This document shows, piece after piece, positions 1-12,625 of a stretch of 64,000 bases of DNA; position 1 is the stretch's first letter, and every line of letters starts with the position of its first letter. Made by a program: the position numbers and the translations under genes. The notes below the pieces were generated by a model that worked only from the letters and a program-made list of their open reading frames with translations, made no database searches and was not told the origin of the DNA. The stretch is from Tetrastigma voinierianum (taxonomy: Eukaryota; Streptophyta; Magnoliopsida; Vitales; Vitaceae): NCBI GenBank assembly GCA_016808115.1, contig JAEQBH010000035.1, positions 1,860,001-1,924,000 on the forward strand. The letters are read 5' to 3'.

Positions 1-480
1 TGCGGTAAAGACATGTGACTTTGTCACTTTCTTTGTATTAGTGAATGCATCGGGTAATTGATTTGCAGATTTGCAAGCGAATGATCCTTGAACTTTCGGT
101 CCTTTGATTTGTCACGTGATGGATCGAAATGATACATTACGGATCTCATTGTCAAGTGATTTCTAAATCGTTCTTCTAAAGCAGAGCTTTTCTCTAATGG
201 TGGGAATAAATTTTTGGAACAGAAAATGTGATCCGGCCATGACGTCTGTAAGAGCATCTCTTGTTGAGGGCTGAGTATCATGATGGAAGGATGATCCTTC
301 TCATCATTGAATTCGGGGCGAGCCTACTTTGTCATGCCAAAGACAAAAGTCTTTTGGGTTGTTGACTTACAGTTCACGACAGCGTATGATTCAATAGGAT
401 TACTGTTTTTGTATGGGAGACAACCGAGTGGAAAGCTAAGAGTGTCTCAGCTTGAGTTTCTTGCCATAAACAATAGAGTA
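1..480 (-). pseudogene. Ty1/copia pol remnant (GAG-pre-integrase and pre-RT segment)
   Basis: Minus-strand reading of 24-281 gives an 85-residue open stretch that resembles the linker between integrase and reverse transcriptase in plant copia polyproteins: a DHIF..FPPLE segment, then ERFRNHL, then a segment ending near NYPMHSLIQRK. Just before it in coding order, at about 330-350, a broken copy of the WHDRLGHPG-type GAG-pre-integrase motif can be read across frames. Almost the whole integrase core that should lie between them is absent, so the element is internally deleted. The rest (RT, RNase H, 3' LTR) would lie beyond the window edge. It is not functional. Lineage assignment is by motif recognition only. 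Confidence 0.6.
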
Positions 481-999
481 ATATAAGACAATCTTTATTA
501 CCATCATTCCTTAGTTTTCAATAACCCAGTATATCCGTTTGTGAATATCTTTAAAGTAACAAATTTCTTGTAGATTTGCTAGAATATAATGCATCGTTGA
601 TGTGAACCTAGTCCTTTTGGTAGCATTATATTGGCTCTTTAGGCCCAACCCGATTGAGTTGCTAATTGCCAAATATGGTACTCACATTGCCACTTGTCAA
701 AGTTAAACTTAAAATATCTTTTATCCCGAAGAATAGTATCGTGTTTGCACGATTAATTGAGACATACATCACCATCATCCATCTATTTATCTAGAACAAT
801 GACCGCACGTCAAAATCATAATATAAAAATAATATAATAACAAAATGATAATTATTTATTTATTTATTACATATTAACCTCTTAATATTCAGTATTAACA
901 TTTTCATCATCCATCAAATGATACATTTTTCACGAGGGTGCTCCAAGAAATCCTCGTAATAAGATAGGTGCAGTCTCTTTAGCACGTCGATAAAAAGTT

Positions 1000-1922
1000 C
1001 ATTTATTTTTCTCTATCTTTTTGATGATGATTGGTAAAAAGTCCACAAAATGTTTGAGTCGTCTGACCAGATGCGTGACCAATGTCCTTTAATACCACAT
1101 CTATGGCATGTAATCTCGCGGCTCTTGAAGGCGTGATGCATTGCGCCTTCTCATCTTGTTTTGCCTCCGGTATTTATTCTACTTAGTGGTGCATTGTGAT
1201 TTTTCCGCTATAGGTAGAATTAATACCATGAGTTCCATGGTGTCGAGAATTCGGCCCATGACCGCAACCACGACCCAAATGCAGTATCGTCCATTAGTTT
1301 GAGATGTCTCGCATTCACTTGAGAATGGCCCCGATTCGATCGGGTGGGGCTGGTGATTTTTTATTAAAAGCTCATTATTTTGCCATTGCAAAGGGGCGTA
1401 GAGTGGACATTGCTCTCCTTTGTAATGATTTGTGCTCCTCGATACTACTAACATAGGAGCACATTCGAGGCATGGAATGTAGTAAATTTTTCTCTAGCAT
1501 GTAACTTATACATGAGCGCTTATAAGCTGTGAACTACCTATTAGGGATGATTTACAAAATAAAGTAGAGGAGTTATATTATTAAGCATGTCTTAAAATCC
1601 TCACAACCTTATGGTCACGTCCATTCATATCGAGCTTTGGGAGGATTTGTGCTCGTAGTGCTCGTATCTCCCTTTTAACTCATTCCATAGAGTGAGAGGA
1701 TCTTTTACTGTAAGATATTCATTTTTCAAGTCCTCATGGAGATGATGCCAAAGGAAAATCAATGATTTTACGCGATCCTGTAAGGATGCTTGATTTCCTT
1801 CCTTTATTATATTCCCCAAATTCATAGCATCAAGGTGGATCTCAACATCAAGGATCTAGGACATATAGTTTTTTTCCAGAAATATCAAGGGCCACAAACT
1901 CTAATTTTTTAAGATTTGACAT
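1000..1922 (-). pseudogene. Ty1/copia gag remnant
   Basis: A minus-strand ATG at 1922 starts MSNLKKLEFVALDISG, a typical N-terminus of plant copia gag (UBN2/Retrotran_gag_2 family). The clearest block is 1625-1825, containing LIFLWHHLHEDLKNEYLTV and DPLTLWNELKGRYEH, which is the gag core. Further on, 1179-1454 keeps NNELLIKNHQ, and about 1090-1130 encodes a zinc-knuckle-like HRCGIKGHWSR in another frame. Stops (one soon after the start) and frameshifts break it. In an active element this protein forms the virus-like particle and binds RNA through the knuckle. It belongs to the same element as the pol remnant at 1-480. Confidence 0.75.
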
Positions 1923-1939
1923 TTAAAAAAAAATCCTTT

Positions 1940-2394
1940 GGAATGTGATGAAAAAACGAAGGTTAACTTTAAGGTATGACTTAGATGATTACCGAGAGGC
2001 AAACTCATGCGATGCGTGTTGAAAATCTTTGTGAATGATGAGCCAAAGGGAGATAGTCCCTCTGTATACGAGAAAATAAGATAATTCAGAGAGGAGATGG
2101 AAATAGTATCGAAACGAGGAAGCAAGATGGGAAGAAATATAGCTTTGTTTTTTTTTTTCCGAGATGATTCATACATAAGGTGGGAAGGCCTATTTATAGG
2201 TTCCCAAAGTGACCTTCCAATATTGTCATTAATGTATGGTCGTGTTAATGAAGGTGATGCAGTGTGTGATGATTTATGTATGCGAGGTGAGATCTGAATC
2301 AGGCTGTTATAAAAACTTTGAATCAGAACTGACTTTATTGTGTGATGAATCAGAAATTAGCTTCATTCATTTCAAAAACCTTTCGTTTATAACA
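1940..2394 (-). mobile_element. Probable 5' LTR and leader of the copia element
   Basis: Directly upstream of the gag start. Read on the minus strand it begins TGTTATAAACGAAAGG at 2394 and has a good TATA box (CTATAAATAGG near 2190-2202). The inner end and primer-binding site are not clear, and the partner LTR is outside the window, so boundaries are approximate. Homology with the TNL duplicon starts again just beyond 2394. Confidence 0.5.
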
Positions 2395-5300
2395 GAAAAT
2401 GCATTCATGCTTTGAATTTCATCCATTTTTAATTGATGGGCACTTGTGGAATTTGAAATTCTTTCAAAGATTTTGTTCTATTATCGCTATTTCCATTTTC
2501 TAAATCTGATCGATATAGGGGCAATGCTTTAATTTTTCTAAAACAAAATAGTTTTGACCTAGTCAAAATGCACGATCATGTTCGACATGGAAAGTAATCG
2601 TTTAATATTAATTATTAATGTACTTGTGTAGAATCTCTCAGCTTGGGTGGTCAGCGAACCATCGGGCGACGAAAGAGCGAAGCGGCCATCAGTTAGGCGG
2701 GTTGGGTTTCCTCTGTCTTTTAAGGAGTTCAAGGCACGGGTCATGGATCTTGTCAAATCTCGTGTGATGGGCCTCATACGAGGTAGGCTTGAGTATTGAG
2801 CTTGAGACGAGTGAACTGACCGGGCGTGTAGTGCAATCAAGACTGAAACTACTTTTAAAATTATTATGGTGGAAGAGTTATTAGCAGTGATGCAATTTTT
2901 ATCATTGATAGTAGAAGCCTAAATGTTTTAGATTGGTAGTTAGCGGAAAAAATATTGTATGATTCTATTTGAGAAGCCGCTATGTATGGACAATATAGAG
3001 AAATTAAAATTATTAATTATTCCGGCCAAAAAATAAAAAATAAATTTTTTATATTAAATGTATATTTCATTTTTATATTATGGATGAAATTACATTATGA
3101 TTGTGAATAAGTAGAAGTGTCGATATAGTTTGGATGTAATTATTTTATAGTGATGTAAAATTTTCTCGTTTCTGAATGTAATAAGTAGGTATGTATAACA
3201 TATTTAATGGACAAAATTTTTTAAGAACATGTACTTTTTATTTAAATTATTATATAACTTATTTTTTTTTAATTTTTATCTAATTTTCTAATCTAAATCA
3301 GAAATTAGAAAATTAAGTGAAGAGGGAGTGAGCTTATGGTATGATCTATAAAAATTTGTGGCCTACAGGCGGAGCTTGAAATCTGTTGGGTTCTTAATTT
3401 TTGCAAAAATAAAGCTGTGGTGATCTGTCGAAAATCAGAAGAAGCTTTAACCCATGGCTTGTTTGGGGTAATATGACAAAGGCTTTTTGGAGGCCCCTAT
3501 TTTTGTGGACCTACATATTTTAACAGCTTGAAAATAGAAAATTTAAATGATGGGCATTTGTGGAATTTAACTGTCTTTGAAAAGATTTTTGTTCTCTTAT
3601 CCTTGATAGTTTATTCCATTTTCAAAATCAATAATACCCAACAAGTCAATGCTTTTATCTTCTAAAGAAAATCGTTTTGATATGGTGAAAGCATTATATG
3701 TATTATGGCCCCAAGACTGACGTGTTTCTGTTTCAAGGGCAATGTTTAGCGGTCCGAAAAGAAAAACGGATTTATTGAAGTATCCTCTATATAGTATTGA
3801 TACATTAATATAGAAGTCGCAAAATTCACGAGAAAGATCAAAGACGCCAGGAATATGGCTGGGATGTTGGGTATTGAACATCAAATTTCTCATTAAATAC
3901 AAAGAAATATCCAAGTACAATAAAGAAAAGTATCTTCTCTAAATGTTTCTCACCCAATCATATATTTTTATGAGATAAGAAAGCAAATCAAGAAGAATCC
4001 AAGGCGAGGAAATCGAGTTAGACTATTCAGATCTCTTTTCCTTATTAGTCTTTTAACCATCATTCTTTTGTTGTGTGTTATCGGAAGAAATAGGTATGGT
4101 ATGGTTCAAAACAAGTTGCATGGGTAATTGATAAAATATGTTGTATATATGTTTGTAAAAACTAGTGCAAGTGCATGTTGTACTACTAACAAGTAATAGA
4201 GCATGAATATGACTGACTATATATCATCCCATAAGAGTTGTATTTATCAGTATATATCAAAATTATTCAAACTCCAATTTTATTTGAATGAGTGAAATAA
4301 AGAATTGAATAAATTTGAATAAACTAAATGAAATCACTAAATTATAAAACAAATGAAAACTTAATATATGAAAGCTCTAAGACATCGATTTCACCAAGAT
4401 AATTCCAATTTGAATCTAGTTTAAATGTTTATTCTCTATGTTGATGGTGCATGGATTTTTTGAATTTGTAATTATTAATGTTTTATTAAAACATCTGTCG
4501 TATATTCAATAGACAGCCACAAAAAAAAGAAAAAAATCATAAAATCACATATAATCTCATAAATATCTCTATTCTATGATAATCATATAATGGTGTCTCT
4601 AAGGATTATTAATTCGATCATCATTGATTAATTCTCAAAATGAATCACAAATCATGTGAATGACGGCTAATTATCCAAAAACATTAAGAGAAGAATGAAA
4701 TACTCAACATAAATAGATATGGAATAAAACATCAATAAATTAAAACTAAATAAAGCTTACAAAAAAACTAAATGAAATTCAAAACATTTATGATCCAGTT
4801 ACATTAATGCTTAGCCACTAGAAAGAAAATCTAAGGTGAATAAAAACATAAATGCAAAGAGAGAGTCTCCTCATATGAGGAGAGAAAGGAGCCTAGGATG
4901 GAGTATTTGCTTTCTGCAAAGAAACTTATCATTTTGTGTCTGAATACTGAATTAACTGTTGGATGCGAGACCACCACATCTGCTATCATTTTAGGGGTTT
5001 TGTGCTTTCAATACTCCTCTTTGCTCCTTTGTGTATCATTCTTTGTCAAGATTATTCTATTCTACCAAAATTAAAATAAAAAACTCATAAAAAAACACAG
5101 AAAATTAACTCTGAAAGTATCAAATATAAGTATCAATAAAATGAGTATGAAATTCATTTATCAGAATATATAACATACTAAAAAAACTAATATCATCAAA
5201 TCATGAATTATTTGATCAGATATGTAAAACAACATCTAATTTGAAAAGAGACCTTGCTAAATCAAAATAAACAATGAGCAGAAACATATAATACACCGTA

Positions 5301-6900
5301 CACGATGATTTCAATCAAATTAATATCTTTAAGGAGCTTGATTCAACGAGGTAAGAGAAACAATACTTGGATTATAAATTTAATTTGGAGCGATTAAAGA
5401 AGATATTTCACTTTTAGTGATATACTAAAAACAATTTCTTTTTCCCATACGATGCTTTCTATAACCTAAATTACTCAAGTTCTTGTTTGATCTTATTACA
5501 ACTGAACCTAGATAGATAAAATAGCATTGATGGTTATAGAAAATTGACCTTCATTTTGCAAGCGGACAAGTTGCATCAATGACAAATAAATTTGGGATTT
5601 TATTCCCTGAATCCCTGATCCATCAACAACCTCATCAGTTTTTATCTCTTTGTCTTAATAATTAGTAAGAATGGGATTGGGCATTTTGTTTCTTACCAGC
5701 GAAACCTCGAGTTATCTGTTTAATACCATAATCAAATGATTTTACAATGAAATTTTACTTATGCAAAAATATATTTGTATTTTCATTATTTATTTAAATT
5801 CCCCAAAATAAAAATAATACGGCTGCACCCATTAATTATTTCAATAGGTACGTACGTGATTAATTTACTGATCAAAAGATCAAAAGAATTTATTAGAAAA
5901 ATGGGAAAATGTATAGGCTTTTATAGTCAAATTCTTTTGCCAACTCATATCTCAAATACAAAAAAGTTTCTTTTATAACTCATTAAGATTCTTTTATTTA
6001 AAAAGGTTTTATAAATTTTTTTGACACCTTTTCAATTCGCATTACAATGTTTAACATCTATAATATATTGTTCTTAAATGAATTCTAGATTTTATATCTC
6101 AATTATGCTTGTCTTATTTTTATAATAAGTAGTGGTAGATTTATACAAAGATTCAATTAATGGGAAAAAAATAAAATATAATCAATATATTCTTTTAAAT
6201 TTTAAATAAAAAAAACAAATTTTATTTTTTATTAAACGAAGAAACTCATATGATCGATGTCTTGTAAGTACCACCAGAGAAGCGTGCATAATTAATATAA
6301 GAAGAATCTAGTTTAAAAACTCAAATAATCCAAATTTGTAAATCTAACTTCTTTCCCTTTCATTTTCTCTTGAAAATATATCGCATATCGGCCAAAGATG
6401 CCTTTTTTTTTTCCATTTCATGTATTTATCGTGTTTGTTATATAATAGTTTGTTTTATAAGAAATAAGAATTTTTGTCAAAGTAAGGTGTGAATTTGATT
6501 TGATGATGTACCTGTGGCTGTGAATGAGTTTTAGACTTATGACAAGTTGGGTTCTCTGCTTGTTTATATAATTTCATCCTTCTTCTCTTGAAAGCTGCAT
6601 CTTTGAGTGTTGTGTGATTTGTGCTTGCATTACGAGATTCTCAATTGAGAACGTGCATCAGAGCATATATATTATATCTTATATATATATATATATATAT
6701 ATATATCTCCCTGCTAGTTATATATATATCATAATATGTTGAACATGCTGCCATAAACTATAGAAAGTGTTGGTGATGGGTACTACATGGGTGGGCGATG
6801 GATAGTTTAAGTTCAAATCGGTGTTGGGTTTTCCTCGACAAATACTTTAAGTTGTGGTTAATCTCAACATTGATTATCTGCGTGTCATCGTGGCCTTCTT
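2395..6900. repeat. Duplicon copy 1: 3' flank of the TNL locus, AT-rich, no gene
   Basis: No credible coding sequence. Many stretches recur in the same order in 13560-17930 and partly in 33480-36888. Examples are the AATTGATGGGCACTTGTGGAA block (2430, 3550, 13640, 35590), the GAGAAGCC.CTATGTATGGACAAT block (2970, 14720), the long block 3640-4020 (also 36520-36888), and 4280-4450 (also 16340-16500). It therefore represents a segmental duplication, not unrelated spacer. Part (about 2640-3370) is rich in AGGCC/GGGCC words and may be a small non-autonomous DNA transposon. Confidence 0.7.
6680..6706. repeat. (TA)n microsatellite
   Basis: An uninterrupted run of about 27 alternating T and A bases lies in an AT-rich flank. 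Confidence 0.9.
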
Positions 6901-7739
6901 AACTAGCATCTTCTAGAGATTTGAGGAACGGGCAAGCCAGCGGGCTGTCTTGATCATCATCTTGGTTTACGTTGATCTTTGTTCAGAGTATATAAGATGA
7001 GGATTCCTTCCTTCTGAGTTCCCCCAATGAGGAAGCCATAAAATGTTAGTAATCACCATTGATTGGAGAGTATTCTCTGGATTGCACCTTAGGATAATGT
7101 GTGCACATTTTGATCGATAAGGCACCATCAATCTTCCATTTACCACGCGAAAACACGAGAATTAAATGAAGTCTTACCTACTGACTTACGCTTCATCATT
7201 ATTTCTCACGAGACACTCCCAGTTACACCCAAGTACCCCAGCTCATCAATTCAAATTCCAAAGGCCCGATTCATTCTAGAATTTATCGTGCCAGCCGTGG
7301 AACATATGCAATATCAAACCAAATCCAATATGATCATTATTATTTTCATACCAATTCTAGAACATGTTATTTACTTCATCGATTCCTTTCCATACTAATT
7401 CCTCCAGGTCCTTATCTGTCATCCTCTTTAGTTAATTTACCACTAGGAATAACAATACTCTTTCCACTTGCGTAAACAGGGAAACCACCAAAAGCTTTAG
7501 CGTTGATTTCTAAGCAAATATGAGTATACTATTTGATTACTCTGCAGAAAAATTCAAAAATAAATGAAAACTCAAAGGCCACGATTACGCCATCTGCTGA
7601 AAATCATACCTTAATCAATTTAGATTCGACGATTAAAGGAATGAGAATGAGCGGACAGCGATGAGGGCTTGATGAAATAAAATCGGGCAATGGGGCGTAC
7701 AGAAATAGTAGACTTGATAGAGCTCGGGTGGAATATGTT
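6901..7739. other. 3' flank of the TNL pseudogene, no gene seen
   Basis: No open frame or motif that I can support. It lies just downstream, in gene orientation, of the LRR region. Its outer edge (6770-6880) still matches copy 2 at 17820-17890. Confidence 0.5.
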
Positions 7740-9560
7740 GAAGGCCCCTTTGCGGCTCGGGACTAAGGCCTCTTAGATTGGAAAGTCGGTTGATGCCCCC
7801 TAATTGTTATCTTTCTTAAAATGGTTCCCTTCAGAGATAATTTTTTTAATGATGGGAAAACAACAAATATGATCCAGGCATCTCCTTCCCATAGATTTAC
7901 ACGTATTCTAGAGATAAACTTGCCAAGGAGATAGGTTAGAATATTATTAGAAGTAGAATTCCCTCTTTCCATTAGATTGCAATTACGAATATGAAGAGAT
8001 AACCTTTCCAAAAGAAGATTGAAGGCAAATATCGAGGATTCCTCTTGCCATGGGATTGAGTTTCCTAGGGGATAATATTTTCAATGATATTAGAAGTATG
8101 AATTGAAGAATTCCTTTGTATGTCAATTTATTAGGGACAATTCTACCAGTGACGACAAGGGGAGAATATGATCACGATTAGGATGTGGGGGCCCTGCCCC
8201 TTGCTTCCATTTGATTGCGCCTTTGTAGATTCAATGTTTGTATTGAAGCAATGTGGTCCTCCAAATTCTGCTCCTCTCTTTTAAAACAAGACTACAGAGA
8301 TTCTGATATGAGCGATTCTTCTTTTAGTTTCACCTTCAATCTCTCCAGTTTTGAACACCCCTTCACACGGATAGTATCGAGGCGACCTCCGATCACAAAA
8401 ATGCTCTCTGGAAGATTCTGAGAGTTTTACAATGAATGAATCAAGGTTTTGAAGAGCCTTTAGATGTCCGTTAGAAGATGGAGCTCTCCTTTATCATAAC
8501 CATTCCACTCGAATCATCAAGGCTTTGAGAGCCTTTGGGTATCGATTGAAAGATAGAGCTCCTTGCCGCATTTGTAACACCTCATGATAAGGCTTTGAAG
8601 ACCTTTAGATCTCGATTGAAGATGGAAGCTCTTTTTATACCCGTTTCCCTCGAATCGAGGCGTTGCGAAGGCGCTGGAATCTCGATTGAGGCGGAAGGTC
8701 GCACAAGCTCTTGTTCCCATCGAATCAAGCGTTGAAGAGCCTTTAGATGTCAAATTGAAGAAGGAAGCTCCTTTATATCTGTCCTACAATTAAGCATTTT
8801 TTAGATTTTCCATATCGTCCCCTTCAGTGCAGGGAAGCCCTTTGGGTGACTTCGAGGAGCCACTTAAGGGGTTTTTTGAGAGACCTCAGATCAAAATGCT
8901 CTGGAAGATTCACAAGGTTTTCACACTTGACAAATCAAGGCTTTGAAGAGACTTTAGACGTCGGTGAAGATGAGGCTCCTTTATGGCGGGTCAAGCTCCG
9001 TCAAGCGTTTCTAGATTTTCATATCATCTTCAAATTTGGGAAGCCTTTTAGTAATTGAGCGACCTCCGCAGTGGTGTTTGAAGAGACCTCGATTTGCAAA
9101 TGCACTTCTGATTTCTAAAGGAATTTTTACACAAGCGTAAATTCAAATATTCGGCAGTTTAGATGCTTAATTGATGATGGAGTAACCGACTATAGCGGTG
9201 CTTTCAATCCCACGATATTCTTGGCTTGCTCATATTGCCATGGATTTAAGAGGAAACTCTTGACTACGAACACAAAAACAAAGAGAGGGTTTGAAGATAT
9301 TTCGACTTATGGAAGTTTGCGTGGAAGACTCTCAAGCCTTCTGCACCCTGTTAAATTCAAGAAAACTATTAGCTAATAACTCTAACAATATTGTTAGAAG
9401 TGATGGATATGAATCTTTAACTAACTAGATTTATTCAACCTCTTAGAATGAGGATCTCTAAATTTGGCATACTAGCAAAGTCTGGCATTTCCACGAGATT
9501 GCTTGAATTACTGAGGTCGATGACTTTTAAGTTTTTAAGAACCTATAACATAACAAAATA
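7740..9560 (-). pseudogene. LRR region of the TNL, degenerate
   Basis: A clear plant LRR is read at about 9425-9545 (LKNLKVIDLSNSSNLVEMPD, then MPNLEILILRG). GCRRLESLPRKLP follows near 9340. Further on, repeated units at 8430-9060 encode variants of LKxLQxLxLSxCxxLxxLP across all frames, giving a repetitive look of CTTTGAAGAGCCTTTAGATGTC-type words on the plus strand. The last open stretch, 7763-8011, holds PSLKKLSLKGT. LRRs sense the effector or a guarded protein and hold the NB-ARC in its off state. Frames are broken many times, so the C-terminal end is uncertain. Confidence 0.75.
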
Positions 9561-9639
9561 TGTTAACGGGTGATTTTATTACAAACTTAAATTAATATAA
9601 AGATTATTGATGTAGCAACAACAACAACAATAATAATAT

Positions 9640-9993
9640 ATACCTCATTCTCTTTCCAAGAGACAGCGATGTTCTTCTTATAAATGAAATTGAGTTCAAC
9701 AAAGATTATTTGCATGAAGTTTTTGGTAGGGACTTTAAAGGGTACTTCTCGAAATGGAGGGAATTTCAGCTCGGGGAGAGAACAAGTTCAAAAGTCCCAC
9801 GAGGCAAGCGGGACCAGTCAACATTATAATAGTTCCATACGAGGCAAGAGACTTTGAAGCGATCTAGAAGTCTATTATTCATCTTTAATGAGAGAAAGAA
9901 GTCTCTAGCAAATTGTATTTGACACGATGTGGAGTATTTCTATGAATAGTCCTTCAGTTGTTTAGTCCCTGAAAAGTAAATTTCAAGGAATAA
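9640..9993 (-). pseudogene. Linker/first LRR exon of the TNL
   Basis: After an AG acceptor (TTTTCAG near 9990), the minus strand reads GTKQLKDYS, then LKMNSRLLD, WNYYNVDWSRLPRGTF and REVPFKVPTKNF in shifting frames. These fit the short exon after NB-ARC in TNLs (pattern GTxxIExL, F..M..LR.L.., W...P...LP..F). It encodes the start of the LRR solenoid. Several indels break it. Confidence 0.65.
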
Positions 9994-10079
9994 GCTAAGT
10001 ATAAAATGTATAAAAAATAAACTTGAATTATAAAGATATATAATTTCTTAAGCGCATACTTGAATCTTAGAATTTCTTG

Positions 10080-10895
10080 TTAGCACACTCACGAACATCG
10101 AGTAGGATCCCAAGAGTCTGCTCCTTTCTCCATTATCCTTAGGACGGTCCTTCACGAGCGATTTCTCGACCCATTTATTTGCTTCAATAAATCATTGCAT
10201 ATCTAACTTATTTTCAAAAATAGTAATCAGACATCTCTGTTGAAGAACTCTTATTCCAATGTTTGCATCACTTCCTAATATTCTTGAAACAAAATCTTTA
10301 TCTTCTCCTCTAAAAAAACATGCAATATCCAAGAATATTTCTTGATTTATATCATCCAATTTGTTATAACTTACTCGAAGAATATCTTGGACTTTCATGT
10401 TGGGTATTCTTTTTAGTTTTTTCAATTCACTTTTCCATTCATCCATGCTTTTATCACAAAGAAAGCCACCTAAGACTTTTAGTGCCAAAGGAAGTCCTTT
10501 AGCATATTCTACCACACGATTTGAAAGTTTTTTAAAATCCTCGGATTTGGGAGTATTTTGTTTAAAGGCCCGCAATTAAAGGAAACCCGATGGCTTCTTT
10601 ATGATTCAATTCCTTTACCTCGTAAAATTGATCGAAGCTCCATGTTAGTTCGACAAATTTATATCTTTTGTTGTTATAATAACTATACTTTTAGGACCAT
10701 ACCAACCATCTTTTCCAGATAAATTATTTAATTGCTCTATTTCGTCCACATCATCGAGAACAATTAGGACTCTTTTTGAGCAAAGTCTTTCTTTTATCAC
10801 ATTGATCCCTTGATTACGATCTTGGATTGCTGGACTTTTACCCTTTAAGGTATCCTCAAGAAGTTTTTTTTGTAATTCAAGGAGACCACTAGTGG
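10080..10895 (-). pseudogene. NB-ARC exon of the TNL, 5'-truncated
   Basis: The minus strand keeps the canonical order of switch motifs. Kinase-2 (VLIVLDDVDEIEQL, 10742-10771) is followed by an RNBS-B-like SIVIITTKD, then a frame break. The long open stretch 10192-10575 contains GLPLALKVLGG (GLPL motif, 10465-10497), a DILRVSYNKLDD segment and FLDIACFFRGED (RNBS-D, 10312-10335), ending at NKLDMQ where the MHD-type motif should be. The next bases encode ERSRL, typical of the exon end. This domain binds ADP/ATP and works as the activation switch. The P-loop needed for nucleotide binding is absent. Confidence 0.88.
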
Positions 10896-12106
10896 GGGGT
10901 CTCTCCAGCTCTAAAGGCTACCCTTGTCAGTTGAGGATGGGATTTCTTATCAGGCTACCTACTTATAATGTGGCGTAGTGACTTTAAAATTCATTCAGTG
11001 TGGCTTGATCTTTGGCGTAATGTCGCATATATAGTTTCCATCAATGATTTTGTTCCTTGGAAACGGGAGGTGAAATATGAAACAGGTACTTGTAGTGTCT
11101 CAGCTTGGCTGTCGTTGACATGAGCGATCCATTTGTAACATGCTGCCTCCATGTTAAAGGGTGTGGATGAGTGCTATGAGCGGACTGCGTGGGAGACGAT
11201 GGGCAGAGAAATATTGCGACGATATCGGAATGAGGAAAGTAGGACAGACAAAGGCATGTTAGATTGTTTTTTGAAACTGTTCTTGGGAAGGATTTTGAAA
11301 ATGCGTCTTGTCATTGTCGTGTTTTCTAAAAGCGTTTTCGATTCTCACGAACTTGGTGTTTTTGTTTTTATTGATCAAAGGTCAAATGCACGGTAATTCT
11401 CCTCCAACTATGGATCTTTATAACAAATTAATATCTTAATCATGATTCAACTTACTGGATAACGTGTCTTAAGGCACTTTTAAAAAATCATGATTTCTCC
11501 CAATTTACCGGTAGATCACTCCATGGAATCAGAACTCATAACTTGTATGCTAGTATAGGTACATACCAAAATAATATATAATAATCATAATGACGTTGCA
11601 TTTGCTAAAATATTGTAGCATTACATGATTGAAGGATCAAGAAATAAACTTCATATTGAATCATAGTAATCAATGGAATTTAAAGATAAATAAACGTAAA
11701 AATTGGCATTGTATCATGGATCAGCAAATCTTAGTTGAATTACTGTGTATTATTTCATATAATAGATAATAATATATAGATCATGATTAAAATAAAATCA
11801 ATATATTTTTATAGGCACTATTAACAATATTTATTAATATAATCTCAATTTAATTTTTTTTATTATTTTGAATTAAAAAAAATTATCGATATCATGTTAC
11901 ATATACATCAAATAAATTAATAATACAAACAAACAATATAAAAAAACCAGAGCACACCAATAGTAGCTAGGAATTTCTCTCTACCACAGTTTATCTATTT
12001 TTTGTTTAAAATTGGATAGTGATATCATTAGCGTCAGATTTGGGTATAAATATGAAAAAAATATAATTTATGAAATATATGACTAGTAAAGAATGAATCA
12101 TTACTG
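10896..12106. other. TNL intron region with foreign or rearranged sequence; P-loop missing
   Basis: Between the TIR exon and the first recognisable NB-ARC residues I find no GxGGxGKT(T) P-loop on the minus strand. 11400-12100 is AT-rich and intron-like. 10896-11400 has different composition and no similarity to the TNL, so the NB-ARC N-terminus was probably deleted or replaced. The abrupt change is near 10892 (ACTAGTGGGGGG). Confidence 0.5.
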
Positions 12107-12625
12107 GTTATCACGTGGTATCCAGAGAGCTTAGCAACTTTCTCCAAGGCAATCCTCCACTTTTTAATCATCTCCTTCTTCTCTTGATTTGCATATTTCT
12201 CGTGGTTGAGAAATGCATCTTGAAAACTTCCCGATTGGTGTCCAACATCTCTTGGCTGGACATGGTAGATATGTTATGACTCTTTGTGTCTGATCTGTCG
12301 GCTGTCGTACACTCAACGATCTTTACCAATTCATTCAAACACCACTTGGAGGTAGCATAGTTTTCCAGATAAAATGATAGAAAAAATCTTAGAGTCTTGG
12401 ATGGCAATATTGAGACCCGATTTGATGTAATCTCCTTTCTGGAGTTCTTCTAGTATCGTCTCTGAAGGTGCGAATCCACTTTAAGCAACCAAGTGTTACA
12501 TAAAGATGATCTTGAAAGTTCTTGCGGGTATCTTCACCTCTGAAACTCAAGAACACATCATAACTATAACTATGAGGGCCAGAAGTAGAAGATGACGCTT
12601 GTAAGAATGCTGGAGAGGAAGCCAT
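12107..12625 (-). pseudogene. TIR-domain exon of the TNL, frameshifted
   Basis: Start ATG at 12625. Residues 22-34 read YDVFLSFRGEDTR, the hallmark TIR box 1, after a Ser-rich leader. Near residue 55 the frame breaks; the continuation in another frame gives LQKGDYIKSGLNIAIQDSKI (box 2), then ILSGNYATSKWCLNELVKIVE (box 3, with the YA.S.WCL.EL signature). About 180 bases later a third frame gives KWRIALEKVAKLSGYHV, the usual TIR-exon end. A GT splice donor is available just after that, near 12106. The TIR domain oligomerises and cleaves NAD+ in working receptors. The linear order is normal, so this was a genuine TNL exon 1. Confidence 0.88.

Larger units (their letters stand above)
7740..12625 (-). 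pseudogene. TIR-NB-ARC-LRR (TNL) immune receptor pseudogene, whole locus
   Basis: Intact TNLs are intracellular pathogen sensors with a TIR NADase domain, an NB-ARC nucleotide switch and C-terminal leucine-rich repeats. All three parts occur here in the right order on the minus strand and in a typical exon layout: TIR exon 12107-12625, NB-ARC exon about 10080-10895, short exon about 9640-9990, LRR region about 7740-9560. Frameshifts in the TIR and LRR, an apparently missing P-loop and several stops make a working receptor very unlikely. Its upstream and downstream flanks are duplicated at 13.6-19.9 kb without the gene. Some single-base indels could be assembly errors, but the missing P-loop cannot be explained that way. 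Confidence 0.85.

Noticed and set aside
2559..2840. 93-aa minus-strand ORF in duplicon copy 1
   Set aside because: Not kept open in copies 2 and 3, has no motif, and lies in a GGCC-rich repeat.
10320..10579. Plus-strand ORFs over the NB-ARC exon
   Set aside because: Antisense shadows; the minus strand carries GLPL and RNBS-D.
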